NCBI GenBank assembly: GCA_018894105.1
Contig: CM032117.1
Span: 50,130,503-50,194,502, forward strand
DNA length: 64,000 nucleotides
Source: Jacaranda mimosifolia
Taxonomy: Eukaryota; Streptophyta; Magnoliopsida; Lamiales; Bignoniaceae
Reading direction: 5' to 3'
Under the pieces are notes generated by a model. The model ran no database searches and was not told where the DNA came from. It saw only the letters and a program-made list of their open reading frames with translations. Below are positions 48,901 through 60,416 of this stretch, piece after piece (positions within the stretch are counted from its first letter, which is position 1; each line of letters opens with the position of its first letter). The position numbers were made by a program, and so were the translations under genes.

Positions 48901-49372
48901 ATTGAAACTGGACATATAATAATTGTAGCAACGGTGCATCTCTTCTTCATAACTAGCTATTTTATGACTTTCTCTCATCGCAATCCTCAATTACTTCATT
49001 TCTATTTGTGACAAACCTTTTTTATTGATATAACCACTACCAAATTCATTCATCTCCGCTACTATTTTCACTATCAAGTGCATATCTATCCATGATTTCT
49101 TCTCGAATTACACTCAGAGCTGCTTCTTTTTCTTTTTCATTATATCTCTAGCAAGTTTGGATTCCTAAAGATACTTTTAGTGCATTTGTGGTACATCTTT
49201 TGGAGCCTTTATACATGTCTCCACATTCCCCGACACATATGCACTATATTGCTTCAATCTTGTTATTCCACCATTAATAACTTTGCTACAATCGTTGCAT
49301 TTTATAGTTTTTCAACCATCACCTACAGGACCACAAAAATCCCAACCAACATCTCATTTTGGAGGCATCCTA
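45961..49372 (-). pseudogene. hAT-superfamily transposase gene, decayed
   Basis: The enzyme of hAT DNA transposons, of the plant BED-DUF659-dimerisation type. On the minus strand in order: a BED-finger remnant near 49355-49200 (IKCNDCSKVINGGITRLKQ, then a Tyr where a zinc-binding His is expected); the DUF659 core at 48611-48270 (WPDYGCTIMCDVWS) and 48232-47957 (VAHCIDLMLEDIGKM); the C-terminal dimerisation block near 47030-46930 (GCGKNWSTWILIHTKLHNY, AMAKLHKLVYVYYNM); an acidic stretch; and a Tyr/Ser-rich tail ending at 45961. Stops and frame shifts between the blocks show it is dead. I could not find the terminal repeats. Confidence 0.82.
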
Positions 49373-50300
49373 AAATATACACAAAATAAAATATTAATAA
49401 CAATATTCATAAAATGTGAAAACAAACTGTAGATATAAATATAATCAGTAACTAAATAATTATAACAATCTCATTTGAATATTTATAAATATAATAATAT
49501 TTTAAAGTTGAGATAAAAAAAAGAAATAATTAAATAAGCATATCTATCACCTTTCAGTTCACCAAGATAAGAAGCTTTAAGCAAAAAAAAAAAAAATTAT
49601 AATTATAAACGTAATGTTTACTAGGAAAATTTTTATGCCACGAGTTTGTAAAAGAATGGTGATGGGATGAATTGCATTTATAGGTGTAGCGTTTATATGC
49701 CAAGAGCTGAATTTATAAGCATGGCACACCCACAAATAATTGAAAATAAAATATTATTTTTTGAATAAAAATAAAACTATTGCCTTTTCATAAATAATTT
49801 GGATTGTGTATGATGAAGATTCTTTTGTTTCTTTTGTAGTTTTCAAACTTTCCAAAAATTTTGTCACGTTCTGCTTAAAATCGAAGTAAATTAGCCTACT
49901 CGCAATGATGTACCATGAGATATGGCTAGATAATTTTCAAGAGTAGGATTTGGATTCGGTACTCTTCCTAATACAACAAATAGTGGATTAGATACCACCA
50001 AACAATGAATTGGCAATTGGTTTGTGTTTGATTTTACTTTTTTAGGGAATCACATGCCGTGTAGTTTCCTACCACAGTTGAACATGAAAGCATTAGAATT
50101 GTTCTAAGGAATCACATGCCAAGAAATTCCTACCATAATTGAACCCGAAAGAGCTATTTTCTAATGTTTGTATCCTTAATTGTTCCTAAGACCACAAGCA
50201 AATTTCTATCCTACCAGTTTCATCTCCTCTTTACTGTTTTAGTTAACAAATTGCAGAATTTAGAAGATAAAGAGCCCTCTTCCTAAATCTATTTATCAAC

Positions 50301-50302
<2 letters not shown>
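49373..50302. other. Intergenic DNA
   Basis: No supported feature. A near-repeat 'aatcacatgcc...tagtttcctaccac' / 'aatcacatgcc...gaaattcctaccat' occurs at about 50048 and 50109. Confidence 0.5.
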
Positions 50303-50363
<61 letters not shown>

Positions 50364-50387
50364 CTTCTTCTTCTTCTTCTTCTTCTC
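50303..50387. repeat. (ACT)n(TTC)n compound microsatellite
   Basis: About eleven ACT units followed by about seventeen TTC units. It produces long lysine runs in chance minus-strand frames. Confidence 0.95.
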
Positions 50388-50579
50388 TTTATTATTCCCA
50401 CATATCAAGCATTTGGCGGCCACAACACCCTCCACCATAAGAAGCCCCCCACAACTTCTGCATTTATTGTCGCCACCACATCTAATCATATTATCTCTGT
50501 CACCAAACCAAATGGTGGCCACAATGTTCCATCTGTGATAAGACTTTTCCACCAGACAAGCATTGAGCGGCCAAACATC

Positions 50580-50792
50580 TTACCAGTCATAGACAGTTAA
50601 GGAGTTAGGTTGTGGCTTGTCGAAGTAATCAGATCTAATGGTCTTAGAAGCCAAGTTGCTTCCCAAATAAAACACACTCTGGCACACATTATCCCTCCGT
50701 CCCATTAACGTTGGAGTTGCTACAGACGATGTTCCAGGTGACTTCGGCGTCCTAGGACTAGCTAGTTGGCATCGACAAAGACCTCGATTCAA
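50580..50792 (-). other. Exon-like ORF, not recognised
   Basis: 70 codons starting MNRGLCRCQ and containing QSVFYLGSNLASKTIRSDYF, ending NSLTVYDW. The last codon overlaps a good splice donor (TG|GTAAGATG), so it could be a first exon or a fragment of one. Codon composition is balanced rather than AT-biased. Just downstream on the same strand (50552-50390) another frame has two CxxC pairs (KCRSCGG ... AKCLICG), like a small zinc ribbon. I do not recognise a family, and a transposed gene fragment is equally possible. Confidence 0.35.
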
Positions 50793-51815
50793 TTCATCTT
50801 TCCATTTTGATTCACCGAAAAGGTCTGATTTATCGAATTATAGTGGCATTTCTGTGATTAATTAGCCAATTTCATTCGTTCCTAACTCATTCCCATTTTA
50901 CACCATCGCGATGGAATGATGTCATCCATTTTGATTCTTATATGCCCGTTCCGGCTCATATATCATCAATTCGGTGAACCATGCCATCTAGTAAGTAGTG
51001 CAAAAATACAAAAAACTAAGGGAAGGTTTATTAGGACGATCTTAAGCTTTTAGGACTAAAATCTCATATTCACGGGAAATATCAAACTCTTCTCCTATAA
51101 CATGTATGTGGGCAATATTAAACTTAGTACGATAGATATCAAGACAAGGAACCCTATCTAATCTCATCCCCTCCTCATATAAGTCTAACTAGTTTTCTAA
51201 TTCTGGCTTGGGGTCCTCTCACTACCTCTTCACTCAAGATTAGAGTTGGGCAAATGAACAAAATCGGAGTCATCCTTGAATCACAACAAAGATAAAGAAG
51301 GATTTGGAACAGATGTCACAAATGGGTACGACAAGAAAATAAACCAAGACAAAATAAAAGGAGAAATTTACCTAAGGTACTTGAAAATGTAATACTAGAG
51401 GAAGGAAGCAGTTGTAACTGCGAAGCTAATAGATATCCACAGCAGTATTTGAAAATGAGAAGAAGAAGAAGAAAGTATGTGCAAATTGAAGATCTTAAGG
51501 GAGAAGTGGAGGAGATGCCTAAATTGGCATAAATCACAAGCTTTTAGGGATTTGAGAATCTTACAGGTGGACGGTTCAAATGAAAGGGTGCGAAGCGTCG
51601 CTTCAAGTAAGGTTTGAAAGCAGATATGAAATAATGTGCATTTAATGGGATTATTGGTATCCACCTTGAAAAATGATGACTCACACACGAAAAGCATATA
51701 TTTGGGCATTTAGGATTGTCTGGATAAGGATATATAGGAAGAATAGAAAATCCAAATTATCTCTACTCAACTAGACCACTCTAAGTTCCCAGTCCAGCTT
51801 AGTGGGGGGATCAAT
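50793..51815. other. Intergenic DNA
   Basis: No feature is supported. Composition is less AT-rich than the rest, and short open frames show no recognisable motif. Confidence 0.45.
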
Positions 51816-52264
51816 TGATAATAGGTAAAAATATGATTGTGGCCCAATTGGGCCTGATTACAAGATGACCTAAAGTCCTAGCTAAGGATTATCGATTAAT
51901 GACAAGCTTTAGTCTGAACAAATTAAAGAGAAGAAAACAGGTCAGAAGAATTAAAAGTAAGCTAAGGAAAACCATCCAGGCACATTAGAGTAAGGAGTTA
52001 GAGCCCTCTATGACTCAAGGAAGTTGAAACCTGCTAGGATTAGGAAATGGATAAGGGCAAAAATAGAATCCTGGTGGACATCAATCTCATCAATATATTA
52101 AAAAACACCAGTAGTAAATGAGGGTAACACACAACATTCTCTTTCATCTTCTTGATTTATTCATATCATAATCCAATTTCTAAATTAAACATGGGAGAGT
52201 TTGATTGAAAACTCCCGACAGACTTAATCTCTCTTTTGCAGGGCATTAGTGCAGAACAATAGCA
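51816..52264. mobile_element. Possible solo LTR
   Basis: 449 bp starting TGATAATAGG and ending CAATAGCA, flanked by TCAAT (51811-51815) and TCAAG (52265-52269), a four-out-of-five match. Length and TG...CA ends suit a Copia-type LTR. No internal genes. The imperfect duplication keeps confidence low. Confidence 0.4.
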
Positions 52265-53212
52265 TCAAGTGAGAATAAGTTGGAAAGCGCTTGATCTATT
52301 CCCATGTAAATTCTGACTCACTTCAATATATATGTCTATGAACCGTTTGAAATTATTTGTTTTATTATTTTTTTTATTTATATACGCACACATGCACAAA
52401 ATTCATCAATATTCAAACTATTGACCTCATACATATAATAAGTGTGACGGTGATACTATTAGATCAATTAACTACTAGGTGCTTTTGTTGTTTCCTTTCT
52501 AAACTATTGTTTCACTTTATAATTCATTGAATGTATTTTTTTTAATTTTTTTTTTTTTTGGCTTTTGTCGTTGAAATTCATTGAATTTCTATATCATTTA
52601 TCTTTACTTATAAATTTTTTACTAATTAATATTTAGCATGTCAAATTCTAATTTTCTAAAGTATCATATAGAGTTATGAACGTTTGAATTACGTCACCTT
52701 AAATCTGAACAAGAAAAGATCAAACCTAGTGAGGAAGACCTTTCCCAAGTTGTTAGCAAGTCAAAGTTAAACCTGAAACTATAAAGTTATTAGGGATACT
52801 GGGAGTGATCCCAACAATAATCCCTGACGTTGAAGTTAATAGTAGGGTAAGCAATATATTGTTGGAATATAGATAAGTATTTGGAGCATAGCTTAAAAAT
52901 GCCAAATATACTGTTGTTTATAGAGGTGGTTAGGATTTTTCGGTCACAGCCCATATGATCCTAGCTATTGATGGTGGGATGAACCAGGGGAAGATATGGA
53001 TCAAATCTATGATAGAAATTCTGATAAGGGACTAGCCCATAACCAAATCAGGTTAATCTGCTTTTGCAATGCATAGCTCCATGTTATCTTTGAGATGGGC
53101 TTTTACAATCAAACCCAGATTTAGAGAAATATTAGGGCATCTCCAACCATGTCCAATGTTATTTTTCAAAATAGTACCCTAAATAGCATTTGGGATGGAT
53201 TCAACAATAGTT

Positions 53213-53873
53213 AGAAAGGTTGCCCTATTCGAAAATCTCTGGATCCATGTTTATGTTCAACTTCCTGAAGCATTTTGTCGATTACTACACCCTTCCTCGT
53301 CTTTGGGTGCCTAGGTATCCACTATAAGCCTTTCCTCGTTTGAACCTCACCCTTATAAGGCTATGCCATCCTAAGGTGCTGCTAAATGGATAGATCTTAT
53401 CAATGTCCATAAATGATAAATCATAAATCGAACTATCGAATTAGAAAAATTGAGTGCTATCATATAGCTTTGTAAGTTCATGAGTTGGAGATAAGCGAAC
53501 TCGAATCGCTGACATCCGTCGTAGGGTAAACCACTGCCTCTCATGCCCTCTGATTGATTCTACCATAGAGGCCAACAATAGACAATAACTCTCCCCGAAT
53601 ATAGCTTACGACTTTCATCATACTGTGCTCTCCAAAGAGCAACTCTTCTGAAAAATCTCACTTAAAATGTGCTAAGTTGGAATTCCATTCTAACAAAGGA
53701 TTCTTGTGGTTCTGGAGGTTCCAAGAACAGAGAGATTTCCCCCTCTTTTCGCCCGACTCTTTGGTCTTAAGAACGCTAATTTTAAGAATGAGTGATTGCC
53801 CTTCTTCGACCATTACTGCCCAACTTGAGAACGAATAGTTAATGCGTTTCACTTATTGAGCAGGGTTATTTTG
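53213..53873 (-). pseudogene. Plastid DNA insert: 5' end of 23S rRNA, spacer, trnA-UGC 3' exon and intron
   Basis: The minus strand follows the plastid rRNA operon. From high to low coordinates: part of the trnA-UGC group II intron (53873-53522); the 3' exon of tRNA-Ala (53521-53487, reading ATGTCAGCGATTCGAGTTCG); the trnA-rrn23 spacer; then the first part of 23S rRNA (about 53345-53213, reading ACGAGGAAAGGCTTATAGTG on that strand, and GGCAACCTTTC at the end). Many C-to-T and G-to-A changes against the highly conserved plastid sequence fit methylation-driven decay after transfer to the nucleus. It cannot yield functional RNAs. Confidence 0.9.
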
Positions 53874-54667
53874 GATCCAAATTTAGAACATTTGGCCAAG
53901 GTTCTAAATTTTATTATTTTATTATTATTTTAACTATTTTTTGTTTTATTTAATTATTTTAATTAATGTAAAGAATTTCAAGAATTATATTAATTTATGA
54001 GTAAATTTTAATTTTTATATATTTATATATATAAATTATATATTTCATATATTTTAAAAAAATTTATTTCATATATTTCAAAATTTTTAAGTGTAAAATT
54101 ATATTTTTATGACTTATAGTTATTGGTTATTGTGGAAATTTTTTGGAAGCAGGATTTATAAACTAACTCTTAAAAACTAGCTAATGAAAACTAGCCATTA
54201 ATTTTTTTTAAATTACTAAAATTTTCCTTTCTAATTTTTTTTAAAAGTAAAATTAATTAATAATTGATAAAATATAAATATAAAAAAGTAAGATAAAATA
54301 GTCTAAATATATTAAAATAATATTATGTACATAAAAATAATATAAAAAGTATAATCTTGGTTTGAAGAAGGAAACTGTTATTTAAGATGTGATATTTTTT
54401 GTGTGTTATTTTTGCTGATGTGATAAAAAAAAAAAAAAAATCTAAAATAGATCCAAGATCGAAGAGGGTCTTAACATAAATTCCATATATTACATTTGTT
54501 TTATCATGTAAAGCTTATCAAATGAGTAACTTAGGAAAAATGCTTTCGATTTGTGTTTATTAATTATTGGTCATTGGTCAAGGACCAAATTCCCTCAAAA
54601 GTGAGTTTTAAAAGCAACGCATTCAAGCCTCCACAGCCTTTTCATCCTAGAAACAGAGGCCGTCGGG
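53874..54667. other. Upstream region of CDC26-TTM3 copy 2
   Basis: AT-rich to about 54540. The last ~120 bp before the CDC26 ATG align with the region upstream of copy 1 and probably hold the promoter/5' UTR, which in copy 1 is cut off by the LTR element. Confidence 0.5.
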
Positions 54668-54868
54668 ATGCTAAGGCGGAAACCTACCAAAATCGAAGTC
54701 AAAGTCGAAGATAAAGAAGAACTGGAAGAAGTCCGCAAACGCGCCGCCGTCGCCGTTGTATCCTCCTCATCCGGCACCACCGCCGCCTCCTCCTCTCTCC
54801 TCCACCATTTCGACCGCTCTACCCTCGATCCCTCCACCAAGTCCCACCGCATCGGCCTCTCCTCTTGA
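54668..54868 (+). CDS. CDC26: CDC26, anaphase-promoting complex subunit (copy 2)
   Basis: 66 aa. A small APC/C subunit whose N-terminus docks to the TPR subunit APC6/CDC16. It begins [20 protein letters not shown], the canonical family start, with the Lys5 that copy 1 lacks, then a variable Ala/Ser/Thr linker and the conserved [11 protein letters not shown] tail. The frame is intact. The TTM3 start lies 110 bp after the stop, on the same strand and with no intron signal needed. By analogy with the Arabidopsis locus, the two are probably read from one bicistronic mRNA. Upstream DNA here is free of LTR insertion, so this copy is the likelier source of normal expression. Confidence 0.92.
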   Translation: MLRRKPTKIEVKVEDKEELEEVRKRAAVAVVSSSSGTTAASSSLLHHFDRSTLDPSTKSHRIGLSS

Positions 54869-54978
54869 ACATAAGCCCCTTAAATCAAGAAAACCCGCCT
54901 AACCCCATAATTTTTTTTTCTTATTATAGATCGAGTCTGTATCGATCAATCAATACGGGCTTGCTTTCAAGACTGATA

Positions 54979-55584
54979 ATGGAAGTTGAAGTGAAGCTCC
55001 GATTGCCAAACAAAGCGTCACACGAGAAGCTTCTATCTTTATTCTCTCCATTTCACATCACCACTCACCACCAACACAACACCTTCTTCGACGGCTCGGC
55101 CTCCGAGCTGAGCTCGCGGCGAGCGGTGCTCCGTCTCCGCTTCCACGATGAAAGCGACCTTCCCAAATGCTTCGTTTGCCTCAAAGCCAAAAATGTGCTC
55201 TCTAATGGAATCAGCCGTGTCGAGGAAGACGAGGAGGAGATGGACCCTGCAATCGGGAAAGCATGTTTTGAGAACCCCCAAAAGCTAATGGACGTGGATT
55301 CGAGGGTTTTGAGGAGGGTAAAGGAGGAATTTGGGGTCAAGGGTTTTGTGGGGTTGGGAGGGTTTAGGAATGTTAGGAGTGTGTATGAGTGGAATGGGGT
55401 GAAATTGGAGGTGGATGAGGTTAAGTACGAGTTTGGACATCTGTACGAGGTTGAGTGCGAGAGCTCAGAGCCCGAGAGAGTCAAGAAGATGATTGAAGAG
55501 TTCTTTCAGGAAAATGGAATTGAATGCTCTGATTCGGTTATGTCCAAGTTTGCCATTTTCCGCTCTGGAAAGCTGCCTTCTTAG
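54979..55584 (+). CDS. TTM3: TTM3, triphosphate tunnel metalloenzyme / CYTH protein (copy 2)
   Basis: 201 aa, one exon. A CYTH-fold tunnel enzyme; the plant orthologue cleaves inorganic tripolyphosphate with a divalent metal. The N-terminus [10 protein letters not shown] holds the complete ExExK motif (Glu2, Glu4, Lys6). Other tunnel-strand blocks are [65 protein letters not shown] and [12 protein letters not shown]. The start at 54979 gives the motif its usual position and is the first ATG after the CDC26 start. The stop codon overlaps a GTAAGT-like donor (TTA|GTAAGTG), also in copy 1, so a 3' UTR intron is possible. Confidence 0.94.
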   Translation: MEVEVKLRLPNKASHEKLLSLFSPFHITTHHQHNTFFDGSASELSSRRAVLRLRFHDESDLPKCFVCLKAKNVLSNGISRVEEDEEEMDPAIGKACFENPQKLMDVDSRVLRRVKEEFGVKGFVGLGGFRNVRSVYEWNGVKLEVDEVKYEFGHLYEVECESSEPERVKKMIEEFFQENGIECSDSVMSKFAIFRSGKLPS

Positions 55585-56702
55585 TAAGTGTATTGTGCTT
55601 GCTGTGATCACAAATATATGTTAATCCATCATATTGATATCCGGGACTTGGAGTACTTTGTTATGGATATTTAATGTCTTCTCTTGCTGTGTTTTCATTT
55701 TAGTTCATTGTCTTCTCAATCAGTAGAGTTTTAATGTTATCTTCCAAAGTAATGTGCTTTCAGTCGCATATTTTGTTGGAAAGTTTCATCATTTGGCTTC
55801 ATTTTTTGAACTTTTGATAGTACTTTGTGTGCATTAAGTGCAATGAGCTTGTATATTACAATATATCTGGCTGCTTATCACTCCATCTGATATTACTGTC
55901 AAATTCAACTTGTAGGCCAAAAGATTTATCCAAATTGTTAGAATATGCAGTCCTTTGATTCCAAAATTGAGGAACTATTTTCAGTGGTGATTTGAGAAGG
56001 GTTTATTTAATTTTCTAGTGATGTATTACTGTATTAGTTTCTTGTTAGTAGCCTAATGATGAAAAATTAAGCTGATTTCTTAGTGATGCAATGACATAGT
56101 TGCACATTGTGCTTATTACTTATCCAGGTGAGGCATGTCTTGGCAGCTGCGTATGTGCCATAGTCCTTTCAGGCTCTTATTTAATATTACTTTGATGTTG
56201 CGCACTTTGACATTAAGGTCTTGTACTGCACATATATGTGTTCACAAGAGGATTTGGTTCTATGAATCCCAAATTTTTGAACCTAAAAGATAGCTCATTA
56301 TTGTCAAAGAGTTTGAATTATGAAGTCGTATCTAAACAAACAAAAGAAACTTATAGCAATATGGATTTCTTAATACGTCTACATGGCTTGAAATTAAAGG
56401 ACCTAGGAAAAAGCATAAGGACAAAATAGCAATGTGCGCTTCGATATCTTTCCTAATAATGAAGCAGTGAGCATCACCCCAAAAAATTATAAATTCATCC
56501 AAACAAAGTGGTTATGCAGAAGATATGCCAGAAATAAGCATATATGTGTATATGGCTTTCTGCTCATGCTTCAAGAGGTTTTGGATCTCAATGAGCTTTG
56601 CACCTTACACAATAATGCTGGGCCACTGTAGGGGGAATGTATGACAGCCTCAAAAAATGATTAGTTTGGTTGGTTTCCTCTGTAATTAAAGGTTGTGAAA
56701 GC
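55585..56702. repeat. Duplicated 3' flank of CDC26-TTM3 (copy 2)
   Basis: Aligns with 17580-18743. Beyond 56702 the two diverge: copy 1 runs into the truncated heparanase pseudogene, copy 2 into unrelated DNA. Confidence 0.8.
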
Positions 56703-58525
56703 AAAGGGCAGGGGTATTTTATGTAAATATTGTTATTTAATTAACAAAATTTCAAAATATTATAGTGGTAAAGGTGTTGGTGAGCACACTGCCTTTTGAA
56801 AAAATGCAGTCCTCCTCTGCCTCTTATGAGAACTTCTTTTTTTTTTTTTTTTTTTGGTTTAAATTTGAATGGCGCCGTCAACCTCAATCCCATTTAATGA
56901 AAGGCGCATATGTACAATGTGCTTTCCAAAAGGTGCATCATATGTATGCACCTTTTGAAAGACATATCATAGATGTGTGCCTTTCAACTTTTTAATTGTG
57001 AAGGTGCAGTTCCTAACAGCATCTTAACAAAAAGACAATTTTATTAATTGTTTCTAGTTCCTTTCCCATAGAAATTGTATTAATTGTTGTTTTATAAACT
57101 TCAAATTTGAATTGTAACTGAGCATTGAGAAGTTTGCTTCAAAAATTTTCATGCAATTCTTTCTTAAGTTTGTTTGATCTTATAGGAATTGCAATCACTT
57201 GGAAAATGTATGGGTAGCAAGAGTTGAAATGCGAATAAAGTGTCCAAAAATGTATTTATGATAAACTTTGAAGTTTTTCTTTTTTCGTTAATTTGTAACT
57301 TGTAAGAACAAATATCCAACTTTGTTTCTCCATAATAAAATGTCCCTGGTGGTGTGGAAAATGAAAGAGAGAAAAATATACACTTGTTGACACACATTTA
57401 GCGTGTGTCTTGTTATATTTGGTTGAGTCTTGAGTGATACATGTTAGGGGCACAAAAATTGAACATATTGACCGACGGGACAATTGATTGCTGTGACAAA
57501 GGGCTTTCAGGTTATCATATAAGTTTTGAAGTACAAATAGATTATGGAAACTCTATCTTTATTGAAATTACATGTATGGAAGTATATATATATATATATA
57601 TAATTTTGCCTAGACCAACAATGGTTAATATGATCTTATCTTAGTTGATATGACACTTCGAGTATTTTCCCCTTGTTTTTTACCAAAGAATCTGGCACTA
57701 ATGTTGATTTGCTCATATTGTTTCTAAATGGAGTTTATGTCACTGTTTGATCAATAGATGAGCAGCTCTGTTATCTTACTGCAGGTTATTTGGCTGGATG
57801 GTATTGAGCTTATGAAAAGGACCAAGAGTAATAAGCAAAGAATCTTCCTTGTCAGCAACTGCTTCGGCTACAGTACTTCTAGTTGGCAATACAGTCTTCT
57901 TGTGATTTATATATGGTATTGTTGGCCAAGACTGGAACTTTATATTTTATTGTTTCTCAGTTTTATGAAGAATAACTGGAAATGTCTCAGTTTCTCTTTG
58001 GTTTCTTCCCAATGTAGACGCTTAATAATTCTCCTATTGACTTGCTTTGATGGAATGTCACTAATCACTGCCAAGTCACATGCTTGTTTCAGTACTATCA
58101 AATTAATAGATTGTGATCCCTGGTTGAGCTTTTTCTCCAGACAAATCTGATTTATTCTTTAATAGCTCTTTGCCTCTTTCATATGCGCATCACTTTAATT
58201 CTGCTTTAGACTACGTTTTAATGACAGAGCTAAATCTGTATGAAGTATGCTCCTTGCTTTCAATGACGTGACTACTAAAACATTTGTAGACCTGTCATAT
58301 TGTTAAGAATGTGCAAGTTTTTTCCTTCAAAAGCTACTTTCCTTTGGAAAGCTTATTTAATATCTAATTTCGTTGTCAGAGTGATGATCCTATTCTCTTT
58401 TACTTGGATTTTATTGCAATATTTGCCAAAGGGTTATCTGCTGTCTGCTTTTCGATGCCCCTGTGTCATCGTTTCTTGGATTAAGTGGCTGTATGAATAT
58501 CAACAGGAGTTCCCCCAGGCATGGT
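56703..58525. other. Intergenic DNA
   Basis: No gene is supported. Phrases 'ggtgcatcatatgtatgcacctttt' near 56934-56958 are self-complementary, suggesting a small fold-back element; a (TA)n run lies near 57583-57602. Confidence 0.45.
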
Positions 58526-59135
58526 TTAAAAAACTGGAAAAAACCAAACCGGCAGGTCAAACCGTTGATCGGTCGGCGTACTAGTCCAATTTTCTCAAAA
58601 AAAAAAAAAAACAAAACACACACACACACAAATCATTAAGACCGATTGGTCGGATTGGTGAACCGCTCACGGTTCAATTGAATCGGAGTGATTTTTTCAT
58701 TTATTTTTTAATGGAATTAATTTTTATAATTTTTTTTGTCTAAATACAAAGTTTAAATACTAAGATACATCTCACAAACTATCTAAAAGTCAAAAAAAAA
58801 AAAAAAAATCTTGGTTTAGAGTTTAGACTTTAGAATTAATTCACAAAATCTCAACTTTAAACTTTATACTTTAGATATTTAAATTGTTGTGATCATTTAT
58901 AATATGAATTGTGAAATTTGGATTGTGATGTTAGACAATATCATTTACACTCTTTATGTTTCATATTTTTGGATTTTATTAATTTTTAAGTAATGTATAA
59001 TATAAATATATATATTTCGTAATTATGATGCCATGGTTCAATTGCGATTTAATTACAATCCAACCAACGGTTGAATTAGTGAACTATGAACAGATAAATT
59101 TTTCGATTCAATGAACGATCCGATTTTTCGAATAT
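58526..59135. mobile_element. Possible fold-back MITE
   Basis: The left part (AAACTGGAAAAAACCAAACC... GGTCAAACCG) and right part (CGGTTGAATT ... CGATCCGATTTTTCGAAT) are loosely complementary and rich in 'aaccg/ggtt' words typical of plant MITEs. No clear target duplication. Confidence 0.3.
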
Positions 59136-60416
59136 TGGCCCCAAGGAAGGGAAGTTGTCTTTCAACCCATTCTTGTGGAAATTCTGTCAAAAAGGCACTT
59201 AAGAATTCACTTTTGAAATTTTTTTCAAGTTTGAAATAGTTTAATCGATCTAAATTCAAGTTCAAACTTAACAAGCTTTTAAAATTAGATTCAAGCTTGA
59301 GTTAACTCTCTGAATCAATTTGAATTATGTTTTGATTATTTGAAATAATATTACCACTCTTGCATTATTGTTATCATCAGTATTATCATATATATTAATT
59401 AAATTAATATATAATTTCAAAATATTTTTATTTTATTATAATACATAATCATTATAGTTAGCAGTGCAATGTCATTTGTTATTTCAATTGAACAACTATT
59501 TTCCAATTCAATATTTGATATGTAAAATTATCAATATTTAATGAAATACCAGTAAAGGTTAGTGAGCTTTTGAATACTTGTTTTGAGTTCAAATGGAACT
59601 TACTTAAAAAGTGTTTTAAGACTCAAATGGAATTATACTTAAGCTGGCTTGCTAACCTCTGAAATCATCGGGTCTACATAAAAACACCGTATCACTCCTC
59701 AGAGAATCTGACTTGCCAATTTTGAAAGGCTACAATCCAGGCCCAGGGAAAGGATCAAATGGCACACTACAAATGACATGAAAAGTAATCTGCAGCCAGC
59801 CACAACTCAGATTTAATAGTACAATGGTACCATTTTTCTACTGAAACAAGATCACACAGCGAAACTCTTCTATAATCACGCTCAAGGAATTGCTATGCTT
59901 GTCACCTCTACGCTAACTTTTTTTCATAAAAAAGAAATTCCCCATTCCAACCGATACTCATAGAAATTAAGTAAATCTAGTCCTCTACAACTGGCTAATA
60001 TTAAATAAAATGTAGATGTTGTGCAGTTCAATCTACTAATATAATTGTTCGGAAAGACTAATTAAATTTTATAGCAGAAGAAACACATGATAAAAACTAC
60101 CTCTTGCAGTACTATACTAAATATATAAGTAATTTATAATTAAATTCAGCTGACTTTCAGCTCATTATTGAACGTGAAATGGTATTAATTATTATATAAC
60201 CTGCAAACAGAGAGTAAATATCTTTTTTCTAAACATAGATATCACATTAAAAATCATACAACTAACATAAAAATCCAGAATAACATTCTGTGAAATGATC
60301 AAATGCAAGTCATTCTGATAAGTATGGTCAATTTCCTACCCTGTAAAGACAAACAAGCTAAATTATCCTCATCCTATTACACAACTCTCAACCAGCCATA
60401 AACATCTATGGCAACT
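59136..60416. other. Intergenic DNA downstream of the acidic-protein gene
   Basis: AT-rich. The part nearest 60416 probably holds the 3' UTR of the minus-strand gene. Nothing else is supported. Confidence 0.45.

Noticed and set aside
50331..50390. Poly-lysine coding run
   Set aside because: Translation of the TTC microsatellite, not a coding signal.
53487..53521. Functional tRNA-Ala gene
   Set aside because: Only the 3' half of the plastid trnA-UGC is present, with substitutions, as part of a nuclear plastid insert.
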